Positions 51,036 through 60,549 of a stretch of 64,000 bases of DNA are shown here, piece after piece. How positions within the stretch are numbered: position 1 is the first letter of the stretch; each line of letters begins with the position of its first letter. The position numbers and the translations under genes are program-made. The stretch spans positions 204,952 to 268,951 of the forward strand of contig JAFDXR010000003.1 in NCBI GenBank assembly GCA_018267825.1, read 5' to 3'. The notes beneath the pieces were generated by a model. The model saw nothing but the letters and a program-made list of their open reading frames with translations. It made no database searches and was not told where the DNA came from. The stretch is from Bacteroidota bacterium. GTDB lineage: Bacteria > Bacteroidota > Bacteroidia > B-17B0 > Aurantibacillaceae.

Positions 51036-52148
51036 TTGTCCAGGCCAAAAAAAATATTATTTGCAGCCGTTGATGTGGGATACAGAATAGAACTCTATTC
51101 CAAATTCATCCGTGAAACCCTTTCAGATAAACTGGAGGCAGAGTCTCTATCCATCTATGTACTTCCATCAAAGCATTATAAAACGTCCTATACTTACGAA
51201 TTCAACTTCTACCAGAAAAACGCTTTATATCGCTGGCACAGATCGTTTGTAAACTTTTTCTTCTGTCTTTTCCGCTTCGATATTTTTCATTTCATTTCGG
51301 GTGAAACCCTGCTTACCAGAAGGTTTCAGGGCTTCGAACTATTCATCTATAAATTATTGGGCAAGCGTGTTGTTATGCATTTTGTAGGGAGTGACATCCG
51401 GAGTGTTCCTTATTCGCAATGGAAAGAAAAAAACATCCGTGCATATTTAAACGGGAACCGTGATTTTCCGATAACCACACCCTGGCAGAAAAAGCTTATA
51501 CAGCGGGCCAACCGTTATGCCGATTGCATTCTTGTATCGACTCCCGACCTCAAAGAAATTATTCCGCAAGCCATTTATTATCCTGTGGTTCTCGATCTTG
51601 AAAAATACCAGGCCGAATTAAATGCCATTCCTGAACCAACGAAAACAGACAAGGAGATTGTTATTCTGCATTCGCCTTCCAACAAAAAAATACACATCAA
51701 GGGCACAGAATATATCAATGAAGTATTATATAAACTGGCTGCAAATCCAAGGTTTAAAATCAAACTGATTCTACCTGCAGAAGAGCGTAAAGACAGACCG
51801 ACAAATTATTCAGCGACGCGCTATGAGCTTTTCTCTCATTTCAAAGAAGCAGATATAGTCATAGATCAGATGACTATAGGATGGTACGGCTTGCTGAGTG
51901 TTGAGGCTATAGCAGCGGGCAAACAGGTAATTTGTTATATTGAAGATAGTCTGAAAACCTACCTGTATGAAGATTGCCCGATCCTAAACGCTGATGTAAA
52001 TACGCTTGAGCAAAAGCTGATTGCATGTATAGAAGACATGCTGAAACATCGCAATAACAGGCTAAAGCAGCAGCAGGAATGGGTTATGAAACACCACACC
52101 ATCGGGAGTAATCATGAACCGCTGCTTCAGGCATGGGGGATTAAATAA
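51036..52148 (+). CDS. Putative glycosyltransferase (GT-B type)
   Basis: A 370-residue protein that begins at a TTG codon 1 bp after the preceding stop; no ATG is available near this point, and the N-terminus KKILFAAVDVGYRIELYSKF is typical. The pattern VVMHFVGSDIR, the sentence-like VILHSPSNKKIHIKG linker and the C-terminal WYGLLSVEAIAAGKQVICYI match the donor-binding half of GT4-like enzymes. Sugar specificity is unknown. It is convergent with the methyltransferase gene, 5 bp apart. Confidence 0.75.
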   Translation: MSRPKKILFAAVDVGYRIELYSKFIRETLSDKLEAESLSIYVLPSKHYKTSYTYEFNFYQKNALYRWHRSFVNFFFCLFRFDIFHFISGETLLTRRFQGFELFIYKLLGKRVVMHFVGSDIRSVPYSQWKEKNIRAYLNGNRDFPITTPWQKKLIQRANRYADCILVSTPDLKEIIPQAIYYPVVLDLEKYQAELNAIPEPTKTDKEIVILHSPSNKKIHIKGTEYINEVLYKLAANPRFKIKLILPAEERKDRPTNYSATRYELFSHFKEADIVIDQMTIGWYGLLSVEAIAAGKQVICYIEDSLKTYLYEDCPILNADVNTLEQKLIACIEDMLKHRNNRLKQQQEWVMKHHTIGSNHEPLLQAWGIK

Positions 52149-52153
52149 GGTGC

Positions 52154-53056
52154 TTATTTCTCGTCAAATTTCCTGAAATGTTTCGCGTCAATGTTTCCGA
52201 GATCCCTGGTCACAATCTTCTCTTTGTAAAACAGATCATAAACATTGCGAAGGAAAATCCGCAATCGCTTTGGCAATAATTTCCGGTAGTTTTGTTTTGC
52301 TTTTGACTCGGTGGAAGTTCCCTGGACCTGCTCCGAGCCACTATTGATCCAGGTACTGACATAATCGCTTTGATGGGGCATCTCTTTAAATGCACCAAAT
52401 GACCCTGTCTTTTCAGCCAGCACAAGAATATAGGTTGGTGTATTATTCACCAGCACAACTCTTTCCTTAATTGCTTTCGGATCACTCACTTCATACCAAT
52501 CCTCAATGGTTCCTTCAGGGGTGTTGGCAGCCACGAACATTTTTTTGACACGAAAACCATTCTCTTCGCTGAATACCCTGTAAAACAATTCAGGACTATA
52601 TTGGTAAAATCCATGTCCCATCAGGTTATTGCAGGGTGTTATACCGATAAAATGTCCTCCCGGTTTAAGCAGCTTCATACAATTCTCGATGCATACCGGG
52701 AAATTAAATACATGCTCAATGGTTCCACCATCAAACACGACAGAGAACTTATTATGTAAGGCTTCGGGAATTGGTTTATTGAGATCGTGAATGATTGAGG
52801 CCCCTTCATAATCAGAAAAATCCAGGCTGTTTACCTCTTTTGCACCCAGCAGTTTGAAAAGCGGTTCGGAATACTCATCCTTAAAAACCAGTTCATCAAT
52901 GGCCTTTGTCGATATGTCGTTGACGCCGGCATGTGCTTTGAGATCTTCCTTTGTAGCATAAAGAAGCATTCTGCCAAGCATCAAAGCGTTTTCAAAAGAA
53001 GCACCGTGTTTCCTGGCGTAAAACAGAAATCTGGCGCAATTCGAGGTAATAGCCAT
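52154..53056 (-). CDS. SAM-dependent methyltransferase in glycan region
   Basis: A 300-residue protein. The central part has the class I methyltransferase signature VVFDGGTIEHVFNFP followed by CMKLLKPGGHFIGITPCNN, the usual motif IV-VI stretch of type-11/12 methyltransferases. The N-terminal ~85 residues resemble an extra helical domain and the C-terminal ~80 are basic. It is the only minus-strand gene in the run from 46569 to 57953. TATCTTTG on the minus strand at 53072-53079 could be its -7 element. The substrate is unknown. Confidence 0.72.
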   Translation of the reverse strand: MAITSNCARFLFYARKHGASFENALMLGRMLLYATKEDLKAHAGVNDISTKAIDELVFKDEYSEPLFKLLGAKEVNSLDFSDYEGASIIHDLNKPIPEALHNKFSVVFDGGTIEHVFNFPVCIENCMKLLKPGGHFIGITPCNNLMGHGFYQYSPELFYRVFSEENGFRVKKMFVAANTPEGTIEDWYEVSDPKAIKERVVLVNNTPTYILVLAEKTGSFGAFKEMPHQSDYVSTWINSGSEQVQGTSTESKAKQNYRKLLPKRLRIFLRNVYDLFYKEKIVTRDLGNIDAKHFRKFDEK

Positions 53057-53195
53057 ATTTTTTTATTCTTACAAAGATAATATTTAAATTTAGAAGTTAA
53101 CACGAACAACCGGTGGTTATAAGCATGTGTTATAGCTGAAATCTCAGGTCGTCACTCATTATTAAACATATATTTCTTTTTAAACCTTTATTCGT

Positions 53196-54053
53196 TTGTC
53201 ACTCGGGAAGATCATACGAAATACCATCCGGCTAACTCAATTGGATCGCATTCTATGCCACTTTACACAAGGACACAATGTTCATTCTGCCCTTGGAAAG
53301 TTTGCTCCTGAGTTTGAGGATTACCCCGTCAAAACAATCCGTAAAGTAACACGGGATGGCTCACATTTTGAGCTCGACATTTCGGATTACCAGGAATGGC
53401 TTATCTACTATGGCTTTACAAACGACAAGCCGGAAGGACTATTTGAGCTGATTAAACCACATTACAATATTCTGGATATTGGTGCAAACATCGGGCAAAC
53501 GAGCATTGCTTTTGCAAAACACATCAACTCGTCGTCTAAAATATGGGCCTTTGAACCCGAGCCTCTCAATTATAAAAAATGCCTTACCAATATCAATCTG
53601 AATACCATTCAGAATATCGAATTGATTCAGGCAGGACTCGGAAGCTACGAGCACGAAGCTTATATGGATCCGCAGATGAGCCGCAACCGTGGAGGAAGCC
53701 ATGTTCAGGAAACCAAAGGAAACGGCCACTCCATACGTATTATAACGCTCGATACTTTCGTCCGGGAAAGAAAAATAAAGGTCGACCTGGTAAAAATGGA
53801 TGTAGAGGGTTATGAATATGAAGTTCTGAAAGGTGCGCGGGAGTTTCTCAGCGACCAGCATCCCATCCTATTTATAGAGGTGGATGAACAACATTTAAAA
53901 AAACAAAACAGCACACCGGCTATGATAATGGATTACCTGAACGAGCTCCATTACACGGTCTACCATGCCACAAACCATGTGGTAGTGACTAAAGCCTACG
54001 ATTTTTCAAATTGTCATTTTGATGTGTTTGCAATACATGCAAAAACCACATGA
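53196..54053 (+). CDS. FkbM-family methyltransferase
   Basis: A 285-residue protein of the FkbM class, which methylates hydroxyl groups on sugars or polyketides. Recognisable segments are NILDIGANIGQTSIAFAKH, VWAFEPEP-like IWAFEPEPLNYKKC, and DLVKMDVEGYEYEVLKGA, the last being the FkbM hallmark. The chosen start is TTG; no upstream ATG is in frame within the short gap. Its last 4 bp overlap the next gene (ATGA), so translation is probably coupled to the following glycosyltransferases. Confidence 0.88.
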   Translation: MSLGKIIRNTIRLTQLDRILCHFTQGHNVHSALGKFAPEFEDYPVKTIRKVTRDGSHFELDISDYQEWLIYYGFTNDKPEGLFELIKPHYNILDIGANIGQTSIAFAKHINSSSKIWAFEPEPLNYKKCLTNINLNTIQNIELIQAGLGSYEHEAYMDPQMSRNRGGSHVQETKGNGHSIRIITLDTFVRERKIKVDLVKMDVEGYEYEVLKGAREFLSDQHPILFIEVDEQHLKKQNSTPAMIMDYLNELHYTVYHATNHVVVTKAYDFSNCHFDVFAIHAKTT

Positions 54054-55162
54054 GAACGAAAGTCACATACATAATTTCCAACATCAACAAAGCCATTGCA
54101 TTCGAATGGATTGCCACTCATATCGATGCTCAGAAAACAGAGCTGAGTTTTATACTACTGAACCCCACTGAACCGTATCTGTTTCGTTTCCTAAAAGAAC
54201 ATAACATCGAAACATATTACATCCCGTTTCACGGCAAAAAGGAGATACCAGCGGCTACATGGAAATGCTACAGGCTATTGTCCAAAATAAAGCCAGCTGC
54301 CGTACACTGTCATCTCTTTGAAGCCAATATCATTGGGCTCACAGCCGCTAAACTGGCCGGCATCAGGAAAAGAATTTACACGCGCCACCATTCCACCTTT
54401 CATCATGAGTATTTTCCGAAGGCGGTCAAATGGGATAAATACAGCAATCGCCTGGCTACACATATTGTGGCTATTTCCGAAACAGTAAAACAGGTGCTTT
54501 TAAAAGAAAAGGCCCGGCCGGAGAAAATCACAATTATACACCACGGTTTTGATCTGAAAGCTTTTGAAACCCCTGATCCTGCATCGATCACGGTCCTGTC
54601 TTCCAAACATAACCCTGCCGGCATGCACCCGGTTATCGGTGTGATCTCGAGGTTTGTAGACTGGAAAGGCGTACAATACATCATTCCGGCTTTTACCAGG
54701 CTTCGCGCATCCTATCCCAACGCCCGGCTTTTATTATTCAATGCCAGTGGAAATTTCGAGCCTGTGATTTCGTCACAGCTTGCAGGTCTTCCCGAAAACG
54801 CTTACCAGAAAATTGTTTTCGAACCGGATATTGCTTCTCTGTATCATATTTTCGACCTGTTTATTCATGTGCCGGTAAATGAGCAGATTGAGGCCTTCGG
54901 ACAAACCTACATAGAATGTATGGCTTCCGGTATCCCCCTGATTGCAACACGTTCGGGCATAGGCTTCGAAATACTCAACGATAAAGTCAACAGCCTCGTG
55001 GTGCCGCACAAAAACAGTGATGCCATTTTTGAAGCGATGCATTTCATGCTTCAATCACCCGACGTGGCAGCATCCATGAGCAGATCGGCGATGTCTTCTG
55101 TTCACGAAAATTTTACCATCGAAAAAATGGTTCAGCGTTTAGAACACTTATATTTACAGTAA
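54050..55162 (+). CDS. Glycosyltransferase family 4 protein
   Basis: A 370-residue GT-B enzyme. The acceptor half includes HCHLFEANIIGLTAAKLAG and YTRHHSTFHHEYFPK; the donor half has VIGVISRFVDWKGVQYII, FEPDIASLYHIFD and the EX7E-like EAFGQTYIECMASG. It probably adds one sugar to the lipid-linked unit at the cytoplasmic side of the inner membrane. It overlaps the FkbM gene by 4 bp and the next gene by 1 bp. Confidence 0.9.
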   Translation: MRTKVTYIISNINKAIAFEWIATHIDAQKTELSFILLNPTEPYLFRFLKEHNIETYYIPFHGKKEIPAATWKCYRLLSKIKPAAVHCHLFEANIIGLTAAKLAGIRKRIYTRHHSTFHHEYFPKAVKWDKYSNRLATHIVAISETVKQVLLKEKARPEKITIIHHGFDLKAFETPDPASITVLSSKHNPAGMHPVIGVISRFVDWKGVQYIIPAFTRLRASYPNARLLLFNASGNFEPVISSQLAGLPENAYQKIVFEPDIASLYHIFDLFIHVPVNEQIEAFGQTYIECMASGIPLIATRSGIGFEILNDKVNSLVVPHKNSDAIFEAMHFMLQSPDVAASMSRSAMSSVHENFTIEKMVQRLEHLYLQ

Positions 55163-56055
55163 TGTTTTTCAGTATAGTGATTCCGACATATAACCGGTCA
55201 AAACTCATTACAGGCACCATACAAAGTGTGCTTATGCAATCGTACCCTCATTTTGAGATTCTGGTTATTGATGATGGAAGTACGGATAATACTGAAGAAG
55301 TTGTTAACAGCATTTCCGATAAACGAATCCGTTATTTCAAAAAAGCCAATGAGGAACGCGCGGCCGCCAGAAATTACGGAACCATGCGGGCCAAAGGGCA
55401 TTACATTACATTCCTTGATTCGGACGACATACTTTCGCCCAACTTCCTGAAAGAAGCGTTGGCTATGTGTGATCGGGAAAATAATCCCGAGTGGTTCCAC
55501 ATCCGTTATATGATTACCGATGACATGGACAATGTCCTGGCACGTAAACATATCTATAATAACAATGACCCCAACAAGCGCCTGTTTTATGAAGGAAATT
55601 TCATAAGCTGTATCGGCGTATTCCTCCGAAAAGACATTGCCCTTGAAAACCTTTTTAATGAAGACCGGCGCTTAACTATTTCGGAAGATCACGAGCTATG
55701 GATGCGCCTGGCAATTAAATATCCCCTGAAAATAAACAAACTGGTATCTGCTAAACTTATTCAGCACGATCACCGGAGTGTTGGCAACAGGGATGTAAGC
55801 GGATTGATTTTGTGTAAGGAAATTTCCCTCGAAATTGTATTTTCAAATCCGGCAAGCCGTGAATATATCCGGGGGCACGAAGGCCAGGTTATTGCCAGCT
55901 CCTATAGTTATATATCGCTCCACATGGCATTAACGGGTCAGCTCAAATTACAGGCCATTTCATACACTCTGAAAGCGATTAAGAGCGACCCGGCATACCT
56001 GTTCACCCGGCGTTTTCTGGCAACAATAAAGCACCTTTTATTTACCTATTCCTGA
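55162..56055 (+). CDS. Glycosyltransferase family 2 protein
   Basis: A 297-residue GT-A enzyme. The nucleotide-sugar site reads SIVIPTYNRSKLI, ILVIDDGSTDNTEE, and the metal-binding DxD is in FLDSDDILSPNF (Asp93/Asp95 region). The later SEDHELWMRLA matches the typical GT2 catalytic-base region. It is joined to both neighbours by 1-bp stop/start overlaps (TAATG and TGATG), a strong sign of a translationally coupled operon. Confidence 0.92.
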   Translation: MFFSIVIPTYNRSKLITGTIQSVLMQSYPHFEILVIDDGSTDNTEEVVNSISDKRIRYFKKANEERAAARNYGTMRAKGHYITFLDSDDILSPNFLKEALAMCDRENNPEWFHIRYMITDDMDNVLARKHIYNNNDPNKRLFYEGNFISCIGVFLRKDIALENLFNEDRRLTISEDHELWMRLAIKYPLKINKLVSAKLIQHDHRSVGNRDVSGLILCKEISLEIVFSNPASREYIRGHEGQVIASSYSYISLHMALTGQLKLQAISYTLKAIKSDPAYLFTRRFLATIKHLLFTYS

Positions 56056-57953
56056 TGTGTGGTATAAGCGGATATTTTGCCCCGGGCAATTTTTTTTCAG
56101 AAGAAGATCTGAACATCATGGTTCGTGCCCAAAATCACAGGGGGCCCGACAGTAATGGAATTTACACACATGGCCAGGTTGGTCTTGGTCATAATCGTTT
56201 AAGCATTATCGATTTGTCTGAACGCGGAGCACAGCCCATGCACTCTTCCGACAATCGCTATGCTGTTGTATATAACGGCGAGGTCTATAATTTCAATGAG
56301 GTTGCGTCTGAACTGAAAAGCAAATTCGATCCGTCATTCCATTTCCGGTCCTCTACAGATACAGAAGTTATCCTGCAGGCCTTTGCCTTGTATGGTATAG
56401 AATTTGTCCACAAACTCAATGGCATGTTTGCGATTGCCATCTATGACAAAAAAGATGAAGTACTCTATATTTTCAGAGACCGGCTCGGCATAAAGCCTGT
56501 ATACTACTACTGGGATCTCGAAAATTTTGCCTTTGCTTCTGAAATCAAGGCACTTAAAAAATTAGAAAAACTCAAGCTCCAGGTAAACTACAGCGTTATT
56601 CCGCAATATCTAAACCTGGGCTACATCCCTTCACCTTACAGCATTTATAACCACTGTTATAAACTTGAGCCGGGTCATTATCTCAAAATAAGCAAACAGG
56701 AGTTTGAGAAAAAGGCCTACTGGAAAGCAAGCGAGGCATTGAAAGAACAAACTATCAGCGACGAAAAACAGGCTACGGTCCTTATCTCCGACCTGATCGG
56801 CAGTTCGGTTCAGTATCAGCTCAAAAGCGATGTACCCTATGGTGTTTTCCTGAGTGGCGGAATAGACTCCAGCCTCGTAACGGCAAATGCAGCAAAAGCA
56901 GCCGGCACAACGATAAACACGTTCTCCATCGGTTTCGAAAACCAGGCCTACAATGAAGCTGTGCATGCCAAAAAAATTGCAGCATACCTCGGCACAAACC
57001 ATCATGAATTCACCGTTACAACAAATGATGCACTCGAAACACTCGACGACTACATGGATGCCTATGGTGAGCCATTTGCAGACTCATCCGGAATCCCTAC
57101 TCTATTGGTATCCAGGCTCGCCCGGAAATATGTTACCGTAACCTTATCGGGCGAAGGCGGCGATGAGCTCTTTCATGGCTATGGGGCCTACCGATGGGCT
57201 GCACGCCTGGATAATATCTTTATATACCGGAACCGCCATATAATTGCCAGGCTCCTGAGAATGAGCTCTTCCAACAGGAACAGACGTGCTGCCGATATGT
57301 TTAATTTCGAAAACAAGGAATCCATTCACTCGCATATTTTTTCGCAGGAACAATACTTTTTTTCAATTGGCGAAATAGATACATTATTAATTAAACGGTA
57401 CCTGTCGCCGGTTCTGATCAGTGAAATTCTGAAATATACCGACGAAACTTTTGAAGCGTTTCTGTCTGAAAAAAATCCGAAACGCCATTTGTTCCCACAG
57501 GAATCACAGGCCCTCTATGATCTGCAATTTTATCTGCCCGACAACCTGCTGGTAAAAGTCGACAGAGCCAGTATGCACCATTCGCTCGAAACCAGGGTGC
57601 CCTTTCTGGATCATCGCATTGTAGAGCAGGCGATCAACATTCACAAAAACCTTAAAAACACACCGACTTCAAAATATTTGCTCAAAGAAATATTGTATCA
57701 GCATATTCCACGCGAATATTTCAACAGGCCGAAACAGGGTTTTTCTATCCCATTGAAATACTGGTTAAAAAAAGAAATGAAATTCCTGATCGACGACTTT
57801 CTCAATAAAGCCGTGGTTGATAAGGTAGGCGTAGTACAATATGATGCTGTAAAAAATCTGAAAGACCGCTTTGAAAAAGGGGAAGATTTTTTATCGCAGC
57901 GTTTATGGCTACTCATTAATCTTCACCGCTGGTTCATTAAAAACGTAGTTTAA
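56055..57953 (+). CDS. Asparagine synthase (glutamine-hydrolysing) family protein, copy 2
   Basis: A 632-residue amidotransferase with Cys2 in MCGISGYF, NHRGPDSNG, GHNRLSIIDLS and the synthetase PP-loop SGGIDSSLV followed by SGEGGDELFHGYG. It differs throughout from the copy at 49208, so the pair is not a recent duplication. Copies with the GEGGDELF form are typical of exopolysaccharide clusters. It overlaps the preceding GT2 by 1 bp. Its last 17 bp overlap the convergent membrane protein gene. Confidence 0.92.
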   Translation: MCGISGYFAPGNFFSEEDLNIMVRAQNHRGPDSNGIYTHGQVGLGHNRLSIIDLSERGAQPMHSSDNRYAVVYNGEVYNFNEVASELKSKFDPSFHFRSSTDTEVILQAFALYGIEFVHKLNGMFAIAIYDKKDEVLYIFRDRLGIKPVYYYWDLENFAFASEIKALKKLEKLKLQVNYSVIPQYLNLGYIPSPYSIYNHCYKLEPGHYLKISKQEFEKKAYWKASEALKEQTISDEKQATVLISDLIGSSVQYQLKSDVPYGVFLSGGIDSSLVTANAAKAAGTTINTFSIGFENQAYNEAVHAKKIAAYLGTNHHEFTVTTNDALETLDDYMDAYGEPFADSSGIPTLLVSRLARKYVTVTLSGEGGDELFHGYGAYRWAARLDNIFIYRNRHIIARLLRMSSSNRNRRAADMFNFENKESIHSHIFSQEQYFFSIGEIDTLLIKRYLSPVLISEILKYTDETFEAFLSEKNPKRHLFPQESQALYDLQFYLPDNLLVKVDRASMHHSLETRVPFLDHRIVEQAINIHKNLKNTPTSKYLLKEILYQHIPREYFNRPKQGFSIPLKYWLKKEMKFLIDDFLNKAVVDKVGVVQYDAVKNLKDRFEKGEDFLSQRLWLLINLHRWFIKNVV

Positions 57954-59280
57954 CGTTATGCTTCTGCTCATACAGGTGGCGCAGAATAAACAATCCTCCC
58001 ACAAAAAAAGGAAGTTCCGGAATCCGTAAGCGCACGAGGGAGCCGAAGTTTGCAACTGTCAACCCAACAGAAAACGCAAAGAATAAAGAAAACAGCATTA
58101 CAAATAACAACAACGGGTTTTTGCGGATCATTGAAAAGAAGCCGAAAAATTTAAGTTTTATAAGAAGGAAAATTGTGAGTAACAGCAGGTATGTATTTTC
58201 AAGTGAGGAAACAAACATAACCACGTTTCTTACGTCCCAGATCCCTGGCCTGAAAATACCGGCAAAAATGGCCATCGGGGCCTTTAAGGCAATGCCTGCA
58301 ACACTCGCATCAAAGGTACCGATATCAAATGTTTTTCCGCCATAGTAATCTGCTTTCATATCCTGCTGAACAATAACCGCACGATCCAGTACACTGTCTA
58401 TTTTGTACAATCCAAGTGCACCTCCCATTTGATTAAGCACAAGGTAACCCAGCCCACCACCAAATGCCAGCAAAACAGGTGTAGCAAGAAAACGAAGTGT
58501 TGAATTATTTATTTTCTTGATCTGCTGATTGCTAAGCCACAAGATAGCTCCAGGCAATAGTGCAAAGAAAATATATGGTTTAATGGAAAGTATTATAAAC
58601 GCCGCTACCAGCATTTCGACCACAAACATGATACGACGTCGTTTCTTGATGAAATAAAAATAAAAAGCGTATGTAAACCATCCCACTGCCGATAATGTAA
58701 AGGAATCTTTCATAAGTCCTGATCCCCAAAACACACAGGATGGAATAAAAAGCACGGCGATTGCAAACTCTTTCTGTAACATGGGAAATTCTTCCAGAAA
58801 TGTTTTATAAAGTTTCCATATACCTGTATAAGCAATACAGGCCGTCAATACGGCACAGGTGAAGTAAGAATTAAAACTCAGCGCCATCAATGGGATCAGC
58901 AATCTGACAACAAAAAAAGAATTGGGATCCCGGTGATGGTATACGGGATATCCCGTGGTTTCATCAAAATAAAAGTAATCCGTATGCATATCAAAACCAA
59001 GCCAACCGTCCATAAAATCGGCTTGATTCTTAAAAAACAGATTCACATAAGCCCGTGATGTTTCAAAATAATTAACCGTATCGCCACCATCGTAATAATA
59101 AAAATAAACCAATCCCAGACAAATAGCCCCGATGATTTTAACCAGCAGACCACTGATAAAATAACGATATTCCGGCTGTGTTTTTATGTGCTTCTTTTTA
59201 ATCACATAAGCCACAAATAGCGCGATCAGAATATATATCGGCGGCAGTAAAAGATCAAAAACAGATAGATTTTCGCGCAT
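57937..59280 (-). CDS. Polytopic membrane protein of glycan cluster
   Basis: A 447-residue protein with about ten hydrophobic helices. The first external loop contains YYDGGDTVNYFETSRAYVN, which recalls the GGDT segment of the GT-C-like protein at 44459. That similarity makes a GT-C-type glycosyltransferase or a glycan polymerase possible, but no diagnostic motif is present and I do not assign a function. The gene opposes all its neighbours: it overlaps asnB copy 2 by 17 bp at its 3' end and lies 32 bp from the divergent glycosyltransferase. Confidence 0.7.
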   Translation of the reverse strand: MRENLSVFDLLLPPIYILIALFVAYVIKKKHIKTQPEYRYFISGLLVKIIGAICLGLVYFYYYDGGDTVNYFETSRAYVNLFFKNQADFMDGWLGFDMHTDYFYFDETTGYPVYHHRDPNSFFVVRLLIPLMALSFNSYFTCAVLTACIAYTGIWKLYKTFLEEFPMLQKEFAIAVLFIPSCVFWGSGLMKDSFTLSAVGWFTYAFYFYFIKKRRRIMFVVEMLVAAFIILSIKPYIFFALLPGAILWLSNQQIKKINNSTLRFLATPVLLAFGGGLGYLVLNQMGGALGLYKIDSVLDRAVIVQQDMKADYYGGKTFDIGTFDASVAGIALKAPMAIFAGIFRPGIWDVRNVVMFVSSLENTYLLLLTIFLLIKLKFFGFFSMIRKNPLLLFVMLFSLFFAFSVGLTVANFGSLVRLRIPELPFFVGGLFILRHLYEQKHNVKLRF

Positions 59281-59312
59281 ACTAGCATAAAAATAGTAAT
59301 TTTAAAGCAGAT

Positions 59313-60545
59313 ATGCCTTCCTTAAAAACCGCATTATTTATATCCATTGATGGCATTACCGATCAGCTTGGTCAGTCGCAGATTTTACCTTACCTGGCCG
59401 GTCTCTCCGATTCGGGTTTCCGGGTAGAGATTATCAGCTGTGAGAAAAAACAGAATTTCGAAAAAAACAGGCAAACCGTAGAGGCGGTGATGCAAAAACA
59501 TCATATTCACTGGAGCTATTGCTTTTATGATAATCATACGCCTTTGCTGTCGCAGTTCACCAATTACCGGAACCTCCGGAACCTGGCCGAATCGCGGATC
59601 CTGTTCCACAAGGGTAACGTGTTCCTGCATTGCCGCAGTTATCTTCCCGGCCTTATAGGACTTCGTATGAACAAAAAACACGGAACACCTTTTGTGTTTG
59701 ATATGCGCGGATTCTGGGCCGATGAGCGCGTGGATGGTAATATCTGGAACCTGAAATCACCTGTACAGAATTACCTCTACAGGTTTTTCAAACGCCGTGA
59801 AAAGGAAATGATCACACATGCCGCTTATGTTGTAACACTGACCGAAACAGCCCGCGAAGAAATTCAAAGCTGGCAACTTACCGGCCTTCCACCCATGGAA
59901 GTCATCCCATGCTGTGCCGACCTTGAACATTTTCACATTAACCGGGATACCGAAAAAGAAGCAACCCGCGCCAGCTTCGGAATCAGCCCGCAGACCCGTG
60001 TTCTCGGGTATCTTGGCTCCCTGGGCACCTGGTATATGATGGACGAAATGCTGGATTTTTTCAGTGAATTCAGAAAAACATATCCCGACAGTAAGTTCTT
60101 CTTTGTCACAAACGATGCTCCGGAAACTATATTCAGCGCAGCTTCGCAAAAAGGCATTCCCGAAAATACCATTATTGTGAGGGAAGCGCGCCGCGGTGAA
60201 GTACCGGCATTTATTTCCTGCTTCGATATAGGGATCTTTTTTATCAAACCGTTGTATTCCAAAAAAGGTTCATCGCCTACCAAACTGGCAGAATTACTGG
60301 CTTGTGGCATACCCTTTATTACGAATTCAGGCATTGGCGACATGGACCGCTTTGTTCAAAAAACCGGCAGTGGCCTTGTGATCAAAAACTTTTCCAAAGA
60401 AAGCTATCACGAAATTTCTGACATGGCAGAAACGCTGCTTCATAAACCCAAATCGGATTACCGCACTATCGCTGAACTTCATTTTTCCTTAACCTACGGC
60501 ATTCAAAAATATCAGAAAATATATTCGTATCTTTCTGTTTTGTAA
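59313..60545 (+). CDS. Glycosyltransferase (GT4-like)
   Basis: A 410-residue GT-B protein. The N-terminus has ISIDGITDQLGQSQILPYL, typical of a group of Bacteroidota glycosyltransferases, followed by HCRSYLPGLIGL and FVFDMRGFWADERVDG. The donor half has VLGYLGSLGTWYMMDEML and KGSSPTKLAELLACGIPFI. The sugar transferred is unknown. It is followed 4 bp later by galE and probably shares its transcript. Confidence 0.88.
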   Translation: MPSLKTALFISIDGITDQLGQSQILPYLAGLSDSGFRVEIISCEKKQNFEKNRQTVEAVMQKHHIHWSYCFYDNHTPLLSQFTNYRNLRNLAESRILFHKGNVFLHCRSYLPGLIGLRMNKKHGTPFVFDMRGFWADERVDGNIWNLKSPVQNYLYRFFKRREKEMITHAAYVVTLTETAREEIQSWQLTGLPPMEVIPCCADLEHFHINRDTEKEATRASFGISPQTRVLGYLGSLGTWYMMDEMLDFFSEFRKTYPDSKFFFVTNDAPETIFSAASQKGIPENTIIVREARRGEVPAFISCFDIGIFFIKPLYSKKGSSPTKLAELLACGIPFITNSGIGDMDRFVQKTGSGLVIKNFSKESYHEISDMAETLLHKPKSDYRTIAELHFSLTYGIQKYQKIYSYLSVL

Positions 60546-60549
60546 TTCT